This document shows, in pieces, positions 28,680 through 38,391 of a stretch of DNA of 64,000 nucleotides. Below the pieces are notes generated by a model, which was given only the letters and a program-made list of their open reading frames with translations, did not search any database and was not told the origin of the DNA. Source of the DNA: Pseudomonadota bacterium (GTDB lineage: Bacteria; Pseudomonadota; Gammaproteobacteria; Steroidobacterales; Steroidobacteraceae); the NCBI GenBank assembly GCA_016705325.1, contig JADIYJ010000013.1, forward strand, positions 124,001 to 188,000. The letters are read 5' to 3'. Numbering within the stretch: position 1 is the first letter of the stretch; each line of letters begins with the position of its first letter. A program made the position numbers and the translations under genes.

Positions 28680-29849
28680 ATGTTCGTACTCGCAGATACG
28701 GAAAACCAGGGCGCAATCATCAAGGTCGTAGGCGTGGGCGGCGGCGGCGGCAACGCCGTGACCCACATGGTCAATTCAGGCATCGAGGGCGTCGACTTCG
28801 TATGCATCAACACCGATTCGCAGGCGCTCAAGCACTCGAAGGTCAAGACCAGCCTGCAGATCGGCTCGAACATCACCAAGGGCCTCGGCGCCGGCGCAGA
28901 TCCCGAGGTCGGCCGCCAGGCGGCGATGGAAGACCGCGACCGCATCGTCGAGCTGATCGAAGGCTCGGACATGATTTTCATCACCGCCGGCATGGGGGGT
29001 GGCACGGGAACGGGCGCCGCGCCGATCGTGGCGCAGGTGGCGAAGGAACTGGGCATCCTGACCGTCGCGGTCGTGACCAAGCCTTTCGAGATGGAAGGCA
29101 ACAAGCGCACGTCGCTCGCTGACCAGGGCATCAACGAACTGCACAAGTACGTCGACTCGTTGATCACCATCCCGAACCAGAAGCTGCTCACGGTGCTCGG
29201 CGGCGACATGACGCTGCTCGATGCATTCAAGACGGCGAACCAGGTGCTGCAGGGCGCCGTGCAGGGCATCGCGGAACTGATCACGCGCCCCGGCATGATC
29301 AACGTCGACTTTGCCGACGTCCGCACCGTCATGGCCGAGACCGGCATGGCGATGATGGGCTCCGGCCATGCCAGCGGCGAGAACCGTGCGCGCGCGGCCG
29401 CCGAAGCCGCGATCTCGAGCCCGCTGCTCGAGGACGTGAACCTGTCGGGCGCCCACGGCCTGCTGATCAACGTCACGGCCGGCATGGACCTGCGCACGAG
29501 CGAGTTCCACCTCGTCGGCGAGACCGTGAAGCAGTTCGCCTCGGACGATGCAACGGTCGTCGTCGGCTACGTGATCGATCCGGAGATGACGGACCAGATC
29601 CGCGTGACCGTCGTCGCAACCGGGATTGGCCGTGCCGTGGCCAAGGCGGTGCCGCAGCCGACGATCGTCCAGGGCGCCGGCCGTGCCGAACGCCGTCGTG
29701 CGCCGCTCGGCGCGGGCGACTACTCTGCCTACGACACGCCGCCGCGTCTGCGCGAGCGTGCACGCGCGGTCGGTGATGGCCTGAGCCTCGACCACGGCGA
29801 CGAATCGTTCATCGACATTCCGGCATTCCTGCGCCGGCAAGCCGACTGA
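28680..29849 (+). CDS. ftsZ: Cell division protein FtsZ
   Basis: Tubulin-like GTPase forming the division ring. The 389-residue protein has KVVGVGGGGGNAVTHM, the GTP signature GGGTGTG (106-112), the T7 synergy loop with NVDFADVRTVM, and the conserved C-terminal peptide IDIPAFLRRQ, which binds FtsA and ZipA. A CGGAG ribosome site lies 10 bases before the ATG. In most relatives lpxC follows; here an 8.5-kb accessory block intervenes. Two hairpins follow the stop. Confidence 0.97.
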   Translation: MFVLADTENQGAIIKVVGVGGGGGNAVTHMVNSGIEGVDFVCINTDSQALKHSKVKTSLQIGSNITKGLGAGADPEVGRQAAMEDRDRIVELIEGSDMIFITAGMGGGTGTGAAPIVAQVAKELGILTVAVVTKPFEMEGNKRTSLADQGINELHKYVDSLITIPNQKLLTVLGGDMTLLDAFKTANQVLQGAVQGIAELITRPGMINVDFADVRTVMAETGMAMMGSGHASGENRARAAAEAAISSPLLEDVNLSGAHGLLINVTAGMDLRTSEFHLVGETVKQFASDDATVVVGYVIDPEMTDQIRVTVVATGIGRAVAKAVPQPTIVQGAGRAERRRAPLGAGDYSAYDTPPRLRERARAVGDGLSLDHGDESFIDIPAFLRRQAD

Positions 29850-29857
29850 CGACGACG

Positions 29858-29934
29858 GCCTTGCCCGCCAGCCTCGGGCAAGGCAGGCAGAGTCCAGGTG
29901 GAGGTTCCCTGCTCCGGGCCTCCCCCTGGCTCTG
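29858..29934 (+). terminator. Two tandem hairpins after ftsZ
   Basis: The first has a perfect 10-bp stem, GCCTTGCCCG/CGGGCAAGGC, at 29858-29884. The second, at 29888-29934, pairs CAGAGTCCAGGTGGAGG with CCTCCCCCTGGCTCTG with one bulge. A T6 run occurs about 20 bases later. They probably end the dcw transcript. Confidence 0.6.
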
Positions 29935-29953
29935 TCCATCGGTTTCAGGGTGA

Positions 29954-30319
29954 AATTTTTTCGATCATGCGGCCGAGATCGCCGCGCGCAGTCGCGACGA
30001 CATCCAGGCACTGTTCCGCGGCATATTCCAGCCGATCTTCGACGCACTCGGCATCGATCGCGTCGAGCACGACCGGCTGCGCAACATCGCGGTGACGGGC
30101 GTCAACACCTTCGACTGGACCTGCACGGCCAACCGCCGTGACGTGCCTGCGCTGAAGCCGTACCTGCGCCTGACGAATCCGTCGAGCGCGCTGTGGGAGT
30201 GGAACGATCCTGCGGCGGCAGAGCGCGTCGCCGGCAGCGCTGTTGAGTTCTGTCGCGTGGTCACGCAAACGCGCAAGCGAGTGGTGATCAGCCCTGCGCT
30301 GCGTCGTCGACGCCGATGA
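29954..30319 (+). pseudogene. Fragment of a TIGR03084-like (DinB/maleylpyruvate isomerase-type) protein
   Basis: The reading frame FFDHAAEIAARSRDDIQALF ... HDRLRNIAVTGVNTFDW ... LTNPSSALWEWNDPAAAERVAGSAVEFCRVVTQTRK resembles the C-terminal half of TIGR03084-family proteins, in which a TAPSGELWTWGP...GPALDFCLLVTQ-type stretch is typical. The N-terminal metal-binding half is absent, an in-frame TGA lies just before the fragment, and the last ~20 family residues are replaced by Arg-rich sequence running into the convergent CoA-transferase gene. It appears to be a remnant. The family assignment rests on remembered motifs only. Confidence 0.55.
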
Positions 30320-31496
30320 CGCCGTCCGCCACGAGGCGGTCGATTTCGCCGGCTTCGAATCCTGCCTCCGCCAGCACGGCGCGACTGTCGCCGCCGGGGC
30401 GAGGTGCGTGCCTGTCGGCGGTTTCGGTCCCGTGGTGCCAGCGGAATGGCGAACGCGGTGCACGCAGGCGTCCTTCGGTCGGATGATCGTATTCCCGGAA
30501 GAATCCGGTCGCGACCAGGTGCGGATCCTGCAGCAGTTCACCGACCGAGTTCACGCGCGCACAGGGAATGTCGGCCGCGCGCAGCAATTCGAGCCACTCG
30601 GCGGTCGGCCGCGCCGGCGCCACCTCGGCAATGATCGCGTACAGCGAATCCACGCTCTGGCTGCGCCGCATCGGGTCCTGGACCTGCGGCGAATGAGCCA
30701 GGTCGGTGCGTCCAATGATCTCGAGGAACGCCGCCCAGTGCCTGCCGTTGTACGGCAGGATCGCCATGAAGCCGTCCTGCGTGCGGTACGGCCTGCGGTT
30801 CGGTGCGGCCAGGCGGTCGTAGCCCGTCGGCCCGAGCGCGGGTACGAACGTTTCACCGCCGAGCTGTTCCGACAGCAGGAAGGCGACCGTGCTTTCGAAC
30901 ATGGGTGTTTCGATGCAGCAGCCCTTGCCCGTGCGGGCACGGTGCGCGAGGCCCGTCGCCACCGCGATCGCAAGGTGCAGGCCACCGACCTTGTCGCAGA
31001 GGATCGTCGCGAGGTACCGCGGTTCGCCCTGGGCATTCGCGTTCAACGCTGCAACGCCTGCGGCCGCCTGGACGATGTCGTCGTACGCAGGCTCGTTGGC
31101 GTTCGGACCGCTCTGGTCGTAGCCCGCCGCGAACGCGTAGACGAGATCGGGCTTGATGCGTGCGAGCTGCTCGTAGTCGAGACCCAGCGGCTCGGCAGCT
31201 TTCGGCCGCATGTTGTGCACGACCGCATCTGCGCTGCTGACCAGTCGCGCCAGCACCGCGCGCGACTGCGGCCGCTTCAGGTCGAGCGCGAGCGAGCGCT
31301 TGTTGCGGTTGAATCCGATGAAGCCCGCGCCCATGGAGCGCGAACGACCCGGGCGCACCGTGCGGAAGAGGTCGCCCTGCAGCGGTTCGATCTTGATGAC
31401 GTCCGCCCCGAGGTCGCCCAGTGTCTGCGTCGCGTAGGGGCCGAGCACGATCGTGGTGAAGTCGAGGACGCGGATTCCTTGCAGCAGGGGCAGCAT
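30288..31496 (-). CDS. CaiB/BaiF-family (class III) CoA-transferase
   Basis: Transfers CoA between acyl groups. The 402-residue protein begins LPLLQGIRVLDFTTIVLGPYATQTLGDLGADVIKIE, the family's N-terminal signature, and continues with FIGFNRNKRSLALDLK, DAVVHNMRPKAAEPLGLDYE and the TILCDKVGG segment containing the expected catalytic aspartate. I start at MLPLLQG because the fold begins there; upstream residues are not family-like. It is divergent from the racemase-like gene. The substrate is unknown; acyl or bile-acid-type CoA would fit the neighbours. Confidence 0.88.
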   Translation of the reverse strand: MLPLLQGIRVLDFTTIVLGPYATQTLGDLGADVIKIEPLQGDLFRTVRPGRSRSMGAGFIGFNRNKRSLALDLKRPQSRAVLARLVSSADAVVHNMRPKAAEPLGLDYEQLARIKPDLVYAFAAGYDQSGPNANEPAYDDIVQAAAGVAALNANAQGEPRYLATILCDKVGGLHLAIAVATGLAHRARTGKGCCIETPMFESTVAFLLSEQLGGETFVPALGPTGYDRLAAPNRRPYRTQDGFMAILPYNGRHWAAFLEIIGRTDLAHSPQVQDPMRRSQSVDSLYAIIAEVAPARPTAEWLELLRAADIPCARVNSVGELLQDPHLVATGFFREYDHPTEGRLRAPRSPFRWHHGTETADRHAPRPGGDSRAVLAEAGFEAGEIDRLVADGVIGVDDAAQG

Positions 31497-31679
31497 CGAT
31501 TTCACCCGGCAGTACGCGAAAGCCCGCGCAGGATACGTGGACGAGGGCGGTCGTTCCAACGCGGATCACCCGATGCGAACCGACCGCATTTCGTCGGGAT
31601 GGCTGTAAACCCTCTTTCCTCGCCGGCGCGCTGATGATAGGAAGGTGGTCGTTCCAGACACATCGTGAGGCCGAAACGC

Positions 31680-32822
31680 ATGGGACCACTGCAGGGAATA
31701 CGGATCATCGAACTCGCGGGGCTGGGTCCGGCGCCGTTCTGCGCCATGATGCTGGCCGACATGGGCGCGACGGTCATTCGCGTCGACCGTGTCTCGGCGC
31801 AACCCGGGGAAGCCGCTCTGGTCGACCCCCAGCTGCGCAACCGCCGCTCGATCGCGCTCAACCTGAAGAACGCGGCGGGCATTGCGGCGCTGCTGCGGCT
31901 CATCGATGGCGCGGATGCCTTGATCGAAGGCTTCCGGCCCGGCGTCGCCGAGCGTCTCGGCGTGGGGCCGGACGTCTGCCTCGCGCGCAACCCAAAGCTC
32001 GTCTACGGGCGCATGACCGGCTGGGGTCAGTCCGGCCCGTTCGCGCATTCGGCGGGGCACGACATCAATTACCTGGCGCTCACTGGCGCGCTGCACCTGA
32101 TCGGCGAACCCGGCCGCAAGCCGGTTCCACCACTGAATCTCGTCGCCGATTACGGCGGCGGCGGCATGATGCTGCTCGCCGGGCTGCTGGCGGCGCTGCT
32201 GGAAGCGTCCCGCTCCGGCAAGGGTCAGGTCATCGACGCCGCCATGACGGACGGCGTCATCGCGTTGCTGAGCATCTACTTCGGCATGCGCGCTGCCGAT
32301 CCCGGGTTCCGCGACGAAACCGGGCAGTTGTTCCTCGCCGGCGCCGCGCCGTATTACGGCACCTTCGAGACCAGCGACGGCAAGTACCTCGCGATCGGCT
32401 CGATCGAGCCGCAGTTCTACGCGCTGCTGCTCGACAAGCTTGGCGTCGACGGGAAATTCCTCGCGGCGGGCTACCCGGGGAGCCGCAGGCACTGGCCTGC
32501 GGCGGAGGCAGCCATCGCGGCGGCGGTGCGGACGAAAACACGCGACGAATGGGCCGCCATCTTCGAGGGCACGGATGCATGCGTCGCGCCTGTACTCAGT
32601 CTCGGCGAGGCGGCGAAGCATCCGCACAACGTTGCGCGCGGCAGCTTCATCACCGTGAACGGGGTCGAGCAGCATGCACGCGCGCCACGCTTCAGCCGTA
32701 CCGTGGCGGCGCCGGTCCAGGCACCGCATCGCGCGGGTGCCGACAGTTGCGAGATCCTGGCGGAAGCGGGGTTTTCGGCGGCGGAAATCGAGCAACTGCG
32801 CGCAGCCGATGGCCTGTCCTAG
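31680..32822 (+). CDS. Alpha-methylacyl-CoA racemase-like enzyme (CaiB superfamily)
   Basis: A 380-residue member of the alpha-methylacyl-CoA racemase branch. The start GIRIIELAGLGPAPFCAMMLADMGATVIRVDR is characteristic. The two catalytic bases of the family are in place: His127 in SAGHDINYLALTG and Asp157 in NLVADYGGGG. Such enzymes invert the 2-methyl centre of branched acyl-CoAs so that beta-oxidation can proceed, which fits the thiolase and FadJ-like genes that follow on the same strand. A 183-base spacer separates it from the divergent CoA-transferase. Confidence 0.88.
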   Translation: MGPLQGIRIIELAGLGPAPFCAMMLADMGATVIRVDRVSAQPGEAALVDPQLRNRRSIALNLKNAAGIAALLRLIDGADALIEGFRPGVAERLGVGPDVCLARNPKLVYGRMTGWGQSGPFAHSAGHDINYLALTGALHLIGEPGRKPVPPLNLVADYGGGGMMLLAGLLAALLEASRSGKGQVIDAAMTDGVIALLSIYFGMRAADPGFRDETGQLFLAGAAPYYGTFETSDGKYLAIGSIEPQFYALLLDKLGVDGKFLAAGYPGSRRHWPAAEAAIAAAVRTKTRDEWAAIFEGTDACVAPVLSLGEAAKHPHNVARGSFITVNGVEQHARAPRFSRTVAAPVQAPHRAGADSCEILAEAGFSAAEIEQLRAADGLS

Positions 32823-32991
32823 CCGTGTCCGCGCGCTCGAGAACACGGCACAGTCGGCCAGGCTGACGTTCCACTGACCCGTCCTCTATGATGCTGGGCG
32901 GGGCCCGGCCACAGGCCGCCCCATCCCGCAGGTTTCGAAGAACCGCCACGCGGAGCGCGATCGCTCGCGCGGCCCGACCGGAGTCACACGC

Positions 32992-34200
32992 ATGGCCGAC
33001 GCCTTTATCTACGACCACGTCCGCACCCCGCGGGGTCGCGGCAAGCCGGACGGATCGCTTCACAGCATCACGCCGATACAACTCGCCGCGCAGACGCTGC
33101 AGGCTGTGCGCGAACGCAACCAGCTGGACACGACCCTGCTCGACGACGTCGTGCTCGGCTGCGTCTCACCGATCGGCGAACAGGGCGCCGACATTGCGCG
33201 CGTGGCGACGCTCGTCGCCGGTTACGCCGAGTCCGTGCCGGGCCAGCAGCTGAACCGCTTCTGCGCCTCGGGCCTCGAGGCCATCAACAATGCCGCGGCG
33301 CAGGTGATGTCCGGGCAGTCGCAAGCCGTGGTGGCGGGCGGCGTCGAGTCGATGTCGCGCGTGCCGATCGGTGCCGACGGCGGCGCGTGGGCGGCCGACC
33401 CCGCCGTCGCCTACGACACGTACTTCGTGCCGCAGGGCGTGGGCGCGGATCTGATCGCGACGCTCGATGGCTACACCCGCGAAACCGTTGATGGTTACGC
33501 CGTCGAAAGCCAGCGTCGCGCCGCCGCCGCCTGGGCCGAAGGCCGCTTCGCCCGCTCGATACTGCCGGTCCGGGACATCCTCGGCCGTGTCATGCTCGGC
33601 CGCGACGAACACATGCGCCCGGACGCAACAATTGCCGGCCTGGCCTCGCTGAAGCCGGCATTCGCCACGACGGGCGAGCAGGCGGGCTTCGATGCCGTGG
33701 CGCAGATGAAGTACCCGCAGGTCGATTCGATCAACCACGTGCACACGGCCGCCAATTCGAGCGGCATCGTCGACGGCGCCGCGGGCGTGCTGGTGGGCAG
33801 CAGGCGATTCGGCGGCAAGGCCGGTCTCAAGCCGCGCGCCCGCATTCGTGCGTTCACGTCGATCGGCAGCGAGCCCGCGATCATGCTGACCGGCCCTGCG
33901 CTGGTGACGCAGAAATTGCTCAAGCGCACCGGCATGACGGTCAAGGACATCGACCTGTTCGAAGTCAACGAGGCGTTCGCTTCCGTCGTGCTGCGCTTCA
34001 TGCGCGCGATGGGCGTGCCGCACGACAAGGTCAACGTGAACGGCGGTGCCATCGCCATGGGCCACCCGCTGGGCGCCACCGGAGCGATCATTACGGGCAC
34101 CGTCCTCGACGAACTCGAACGCCGTAACCTCACTACCGCGCTGATCACGCTTTGCGTGGGCGCGGGCATGGGCACGGCCACCATCATCGAGCGCGTCTGA
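32992..34200 (+). CDS. Acetyl-CoA C-acyltransferase (thiolase)
   Basis: Cleaves 3-ketoacyl-CoA in beta-oxidation, or runs in reverse. The 402-residue protein has the nucleophilic Cys91 in [11 protein letters not shown], the NEAFA motif in [25 protein letters not shown] with the catalytic histidine, and the second cysteine in [11 protein letters not shown]. Length and motifs are ordinary. It is followed after 27 bases by the FadJ-like multifunctional gene, forming a beta-oxidation pair of FadI/FadJ type. Confidence 0.93.
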   Translation: MADAFIYDHVRTPRGRGKPDGSLHSITPIQLAAQTLQAVRERNQLDTTLLDDVVLGCVSPIGEQGADIARVATLVAGYAESVPGQQLNRFCASGLEAINNAAAQVMSGQSQAVVAGGVESMSRVPIGADGGAWAADPAVAYDTYFVPQGVGADLIATLDGYTRETVDGYAVESQRRAAAAWAEGRFARSILPVRDILGRVMLGRDEHMRPDATIAGLASLKPAFATTGEQAGFDAVAQMKYPQVDSINHVHTAANSSGIVDGAAGVLVGSRRFGGKAGLKPRARIRAFTSIGSEPAIMLTGPALVTQKLLKRTGMTVKDIDLFEVNEAFASVVLRFMRAMGVPHDKVNVNGGAIAMGHPLGATGAIITGTVLDELERRNLTTALITLCVGAGMGTATIIERV

Positions 34201-34227
34201 CGCGCCGACCGACCAGGAACCAGCAGT

Positions 34228-36402
34228 ATGTCCAAGCACTTCAACCTGGCCGTCGACGCCGACGGCATCGCCCTGATCACGATGGACAGCCCGGGACGTT
34301 CGATGAACGTGCTCGGTCCCGAGGTCGAGCGGGAACTCGCGGTGATCGTCGATCAAGTCGTCGCGGACGCCGCCATCCGCGGCGCGATCATCACGTCGGG
34401 CAAGCCGAGCTTCCTCGCCGGCTACGACCTCACCGAGTTCCTGCGCAGCTTCGGCCCGCAGCTCACGCCGGTGCAGGTGTACGAGAACTTCACCGGCCTG
34501 GGCCGCCTGCTGCGCCGGATTGAAACCTGCGGCAAGCCGTTCGCCGCGGCCATCAACGGCCTCGCGCTCGGCGGCGGTCTCGAACTTTGCCTGGCGTGCC
34601 ACTACCGCGTGATCGCGGATGACCCGAAGGCGTTCGTCGGCCTGCCCGAGGTGAAGGTCGGCCTGCTGCCGGGCGGCGGCGGAACCCAGCGCATGCCGCG
34701 CCTGATCGGCGTGACGCAGTCGCTGCCGTACCTGCTCGAAGGCGGCAACATTGCGGCCGCGGAAGCGAAGAAGCTGGGCCTGGTGCACGAAGTCGTGCCC
34801 GCGGCCGACCTGATCGCCGCGGCCAGGCGCTGGCTCCTGGGTTCGCCGGTGGCGGTGCAGCCGTGGGACCAGAAGGGTTATCGCGTGCCCGGCGGCGTGG
34901 CGTTTGCCAGCGCCGGCGCGACGCAGACATTCATGGGCGCCACCGCGCTCGTCGCGAAGAAGACGCTGCACAACTATCCGGCGCCGGCGGCGATCCTGTC
35001 GTGCGTCTATGAAGGCACGCTGCTGCCGATCGAGAAAGGCCTCGAGGTCGAGTCCAAGTATTTCGCGACCCTCGTGACCGGCCCGGTTGCGCGCAACCTG
35101 ATCCGCACGATGTTCGTGAACAAGGGCAATGCCGACAAGCTCTCGGTGCGACCGGCGGACGTGCCGAAGTCGAAGGTGACGAAACTCGGCGTGCTCGGCG
35201 CCGGCATGATGGGAGCAGGGATCGCCTGCGTTTCCGCAATGCAGGGCATGGAAGTGATCCTGATCGACTCGACGGCCGAGCAGGCGGAAAAGGGCAGGGC
35301 CTACTCCGCCAGGCTGCTGGCGAAGGACGTCGAGAAGGGCCGCCGCACCCAGGAGCAGGCCGAGGCCGTGCTCGCACGCATCAAGCCGACAGTCGACTAC
35401 GCGCAACTCGAGGGCGCCGATCTCGTGATCGAAGCGGTGTTCGAGCATCGCGGCATCAAGGCCGACGTCACCGCGAAGGCCGAGGCCGTCATGCCGAAGA
35501 CCGCCGTGTTTGCCAGCAACACCTCGACGCTGCCGATCACCGGGCTGGCCAAGGCTTCGAGACGGCCGAAGGGCTTCATCGGCATTCACTTCTTCTCGCC
35601 AGTCGAGAAGATGCCGCTGGTCGAGATCATCGTCGGCAGGCAGACGGGCATTGAGGCGATCGCGCGCGCGCTCGATTACGTCGGCCAGTTGCAGAAGACG
35701 CCGATCGTGGTCAACGACAGCCGCGGCTTCTACACCAGCCGCTGCTTCGGCACCTACACCGCCGAAGGCGCGAAGATGCTGGCCGAAGGCATCGATCCGC
35801 AGCTGATCGAAAGCGCGGGCAAGCTCGCCGGCATGCCGGTCGGTCCGCTGGCCGTGAGCGACGAGGTGAGTCTCGAACTCGCCTACAAGGTCATGCAGCA
35901 GTCGCGTGAAGACCTCGGCGCCAGGTACAAGGAGCCGGTCAGCTGGCCGGTCGTGAAGCACTTCGTCGAAGACCTGCGGCGCCTTGGCCGCAAGAGCGGC
36001 GCGGGGTTCTATGACTATCCCGAAGGCGGCAGGAAGGTGCTCTGGTCCGGGCTTGCGCACGAGTATCCGCGACTCGAGCAGCAGCCGAGCATCGACGAGC
36101 TCAAGACCCGCCTGTTGTACATCCAGGCGCTCGAGACGGCGCGTTGCTTCGAGGAAGGCGTGCTGCGCAGCGTGCACGAAGCCGACCTCGGCTCGATCCT
36201 CGGTTGGGGTTTCCCGGCCTACACGGGCGGCACGCTCTCGTACATCGATACGATCGGGCCCGCGAAGTTCGTGGCCGAGTGCAAGCGCCTCGCGCGGGCT
36301 TATGGCGAGCGATTCAAGCCGACCAGGGGCCTGCTGGCGCGTGCGCAGTCGGGCGAGACGTACTACGACGGCGCGGCCAGGGCCGCAGCCAAGGCTTCGT
36401 GA
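34228..36402 (+). CDS. FadJ-like fatty-acid oxidation protein (enoyl-CoA hydratase + 3-hydroxyacyl-CoA dehydrogenase)
   Basis: Bifunctional beta-oxidation enzyme of 724 residues. Residues 1-190 form a crotonase domain with both catalytic glutamates (Glu119 in GGGLELCLACHY, Glu141 in GLPEVKVGLLPGGGGTQ). From about residue 318 there is an NAD-binding fold (KLGVLGAGMMGAGIA), the dehydrogenase signature GFIGIHFFSPVEKMPLVEII, and a C-terminal helical domain. The upstream thiolase supplies the last step of the spiral. Confidence 0.93.
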   Translation: MSKHFNLAVDADGIALITMDSPGRSMNVLGPEVERELAVIVDQVVADAAIRGAIITSGKPSFLAGYDLTEFLRSFGPQLTPVQVYENFTGLGRLLRRIETCGKPFAAAINGLALGGGLELCLACHYRVIADDPKAFVGLPEVKVGLLPGGGGTQRMPRLIGVTQSLPYLLEGGNIAAAEAKKLGLVHEVVPAADLIAAARRWLLGSPVAVQPWDQKGYRVPGGVAFASAGATQTFMGATALVAKKTLHNYPAPAAILSCVYEGTLLPIEKGLEVESKYFATLVTGPVARNLIRTMFVNKGNADKLSVRPADVPKSKVTKLGVLGAGMMGAGIACVSAMQGMEVILIDSTAEQAEKGRAYSARLLAKDVEKGRRTQEQAEAVLARIKPTVDYAQLEGADLVIEAVFEHRGIKADVTAKAEAVMPKTAVFASNTSTLPITGLAKASRRPKGFIGIHFFSPVEKMPLVEIIVGRQTGIEAIARALDYVGQLQKTPIVVNDSRGFYTSRCFGTYTAEGAKMLAEGIDPQLIESAGKLAGMPVGPLAVSDEVSLELAYKVMQQSREDLGARYKEPVSWPVVKHFVEDLRRLGRKSGAGFYDYPEGGRKVLWSGLAHEYPRLEQQPSIDELKTRLLYIQALETARCFEEGVLRSVHEADLGSILGWGFPAYTGGTLSYIDTIGPAKFVAECKRLARAYGERFKPTRGLLARAQSGETYYDGAARAAAKAS

Positions 36403-36417
36403 GAGGACAGGAACACC

Positions 36418-37194
36418 ATGAGTGAAGTGCTGGTTGAACGCCGCGGTCGCGTCGCGGTCGTCACGCTGAACAGGCCCGAATCGCTGAACGGCTTCACGAC
36501 GGGCCTGCGCAACGCATTGAAGAAAGAACTGCAGGCAGTGGCGGCCGACGACTCCGTCCGCGCCGTCGTGCTGGCGGGTGCCGGCCGCGGCTTCAGCGCG
36601 GGCGCCGACCTGAAATCCGAGCCCATGACGGCCGGCACCGAAGTCGAGCGTCAGCTCAACGAGGAATACGGCGCCGCGCTGCGGGAGATCGCCCGCATGC
36701 CGAAACCCGTGATTGCAGCGGTCAACGGATTCGCCACCGGCATCGGCGGTTCATTCGCACTCGTCTGCGACCTGGTCGTGATGGGCGAGGGCGCGTTCTT
36801 CCAGGTTCCATTCGCGAAGATCGGCCTCGTGCCCGACGGCGGCCTCACCTGGCTGCTCACCCAGCGCGTCGGTCACCGCCGCGCTTTCGAACTCGCCATC
36901 AGCGGCGAGCGCGTGCCAGCAGCGAAATGCCTCGAGTGGAACCTGGCCAATCGCGTCGTGCCGGATGCCGAGGTCGTGTCGTCGGCGATCGCGTGGGCCG
37001 ATTCGATGTGCGACGCCGCGCCGATCGCGCTCGGTTACATGAAGCAGCTGCTGCGCAGCGCGCCCGACATGGGGTACGAGCAGACGATCCGTGCCGAGGC
37101 CCGGCTGCAGGCGTCGTGCATCGACAGCCACGACTTCACCGAAGGCGTCGCCGCGTTCCGCGAGAAGCGCGTGCCGAGATTTTCCGGCACTTGA
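36418..37194 (+). CDS. Enoyl-CoA hydratase/isomerase family protein, PaaG-like
   Basis: A 258-residue crotonase-fold protein. The usual catalytic glutamate pair is absent: the first position reads GIGGSFALVCD and the second region reads KIGLVPDGGLTWLLTQRVG. The VPD aspartate and the G-S pattern are typical of PaaG-type isomerases, which shift double bonds or open epoxides rather than hydrate. It follows the FadJ-like gene after 15 bases and precedes a phosphotransferase, so it likely acts in the same degradation pathway. The substrate cannot be told from sequence. Confidence 0.85.
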   Translation: MSEVLVERRGRVAVVTLNRPESLNGFTTGLRNALKKELQAVAADDSVRAVVLAGAGRGFSAGADLKSEPMTAGTEVERQLNEEYGAALREIARMPKPVIAAVNGFATGIGGSFALVCDLVVMGEGAFFQVPFAKIGLVPDGGLTWLLTQRVGHRRAFELAISGERVPAAKCLEWNLANRVVPDAEVVSSAIAWADSMCDAAPIALGYMKQLLRSAPDMGYEQTIRAEARLQASCIDSHDFTEGVAAFREKRVPRFSGT

Positions 37195-37222
37195 TGACCG
37201 GCAACGGTCGCAGGGCAGGCGA

Positions 37223-38311
37223 ATGACCGCAACGACGACCGTCTCGACGATCGAAGCCGCGACGACCGGGATGCGTCCCGGTCTCGAGATCGACCGCGAT
37301 CGCCTACAGCAGTACCTCGAGGCGCACGTGGCAGGGTTCGCGGGACCGCTGTCGATCCGCCAGTTCAAGGGCGGGCAGTCGAACCCGACCTACCTGCTGA
37401 CGACGCCGTCGCGGCAGTACGTGCTGCGGCGCAAGCCGCCGGGCCAGTTGCTCGCGTCGGCCCACGCGGTCGACCGCGAATACAAGGTCATCACCGCGCT
37501 CGGTCAGCACACCGACGTGCCCGTGCCGCGCACTTACGTGCTGTGCACCGACGAAACCGTGATCGGGACCTGGTTCTACGTGATGGATCACGTCGCGGGA
37601 CGCATCTTCTGGGATCCCTCGTTTCCGGACGTGGCGAAAGAACAGCGGCGGGAACACTCGCTGGCGCTTTGTGACGCGTTGGCCCGCCTGCACCGGGTCC
37701 GGCCTGAAGCCGCGAACCTCGGCGACTATGGCAAGCCCACGGGCTATTTGAGCCGGCAGATCGCGCGGTTCTCGAAGCAGTACCTGGAAGACACCGCCGG
37801 TGGCCGCATCGACTCCATGGAGCGTGTCATCGACTGGCTGCCGCGCAACATGCCGGCGCACGAACCACCCGCCGCGGTCGTGCACGGCGACTACCGCTCG
37901 GACAACGCGGTGTTCCACCCGACCGAACCGCGCGTGGTTGCGATCCTGGACTGGGAACTCTCCTCGCTCGGCGATCCGCTCGCCGATTTCGCCTACCACC
38001 TGATGGCCTATCGGTTGCCGTCGCTCTCGATTCCGATGTTGGGCGACCGCGACGCGGCGGCGCTCGGCCTGCCGACCGAAGCGGAGTACGTGGCTTATTA
38101 CGAGCAGGTCACCGGCTTCCGGTTGGATCCGCGCGACCTCGAGTTCTACCTGGCTTTCGGCATGTTCCGGCTGGCCGGCATCTTCCACGGCATCCGCAGC
38201 CGGGTGCTGCGGGGCACGGCCGTCAGCGCCAGGGCGCGCGAGTACGCGACGTTCACCGACTCGATCGCGGACCTGGCCTGGGCCCAGGCACGGCGTGCAG
38301 CGTCCTCATAA
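37223..38311 (+). CDS. ACAD10/11-like phosphotransferase family protein
   Basis: A 362-residue aminoglycoside-phosphotransferase-fold kinase. It shows FKGGQSNPTYLL (glycine loop), YVLRRKPPGQLL with the ATP-binding lysine, VVHGDYRSDNAVFH (catalytic loop) and AILDWELSSLGDPLADFAYH (metal-binding DxD/E). In the ACAD10/11 branch these kinases phosphorylate 4-hydroxyacyl-CoAs so that they can enter beta-oxidation; the surrounding genes fit that role. It ends the accessory block; the next gene, lpxC, belongs to the conserved backbone. Confidence 0.88.
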   Translation: MTATTTVSTIEAATTGMRPGLEIDRDRLQQYLEAHVAGFAGPLSIRQFKGGQSNPTYLLTTPSRQYVLRRKPPGQLLASAHAVDREYKVITALGQHTDVPVPRTYVLCTDETVIGTWFYVMDHVAGRIFWDPSFPDVAKEQRREHSLALCDALARLHRVRPEAANLGDYGKPTGYLSRQIARFSKQYLEDTAGGRIDSMERVIDWLPRNMPAHEPPAAVVHGDYRSDNAVFHPTEPRVVAILDWELSSLGDPLADFAYHLMAYRLPSLSIPMLGDRDAAALGLPTEAEYVAYYEQVTGFRLDPRDLEFYLAFGMFRLAGIFHGIRSRVLRGTAVSARAREYATFTDSIADLAWAQARRAASS

Positions 38312-38391
38312 ACCCAGGAGAAACATGGGCTTAGGGTTCTTCTGTCGCCTGTGATAAAGTACGCGGCTAGGTTCCGGGTCAAATCGCTTTC

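Noticed and set aside
34553..34930. Minus-strand frame inside the FadJ-like gene
   Set aside because: Pro/Arg-rich shadow with no start signals.
33166..36177. A 1003-codon open frame on the minus strand opposite the thiolase and FadJ-like genes
   Set aside because: It is antisense to two fully conserved genes and its translation is His/Arg/Asp-rich without domains; long antisense frames are common at this GC content.
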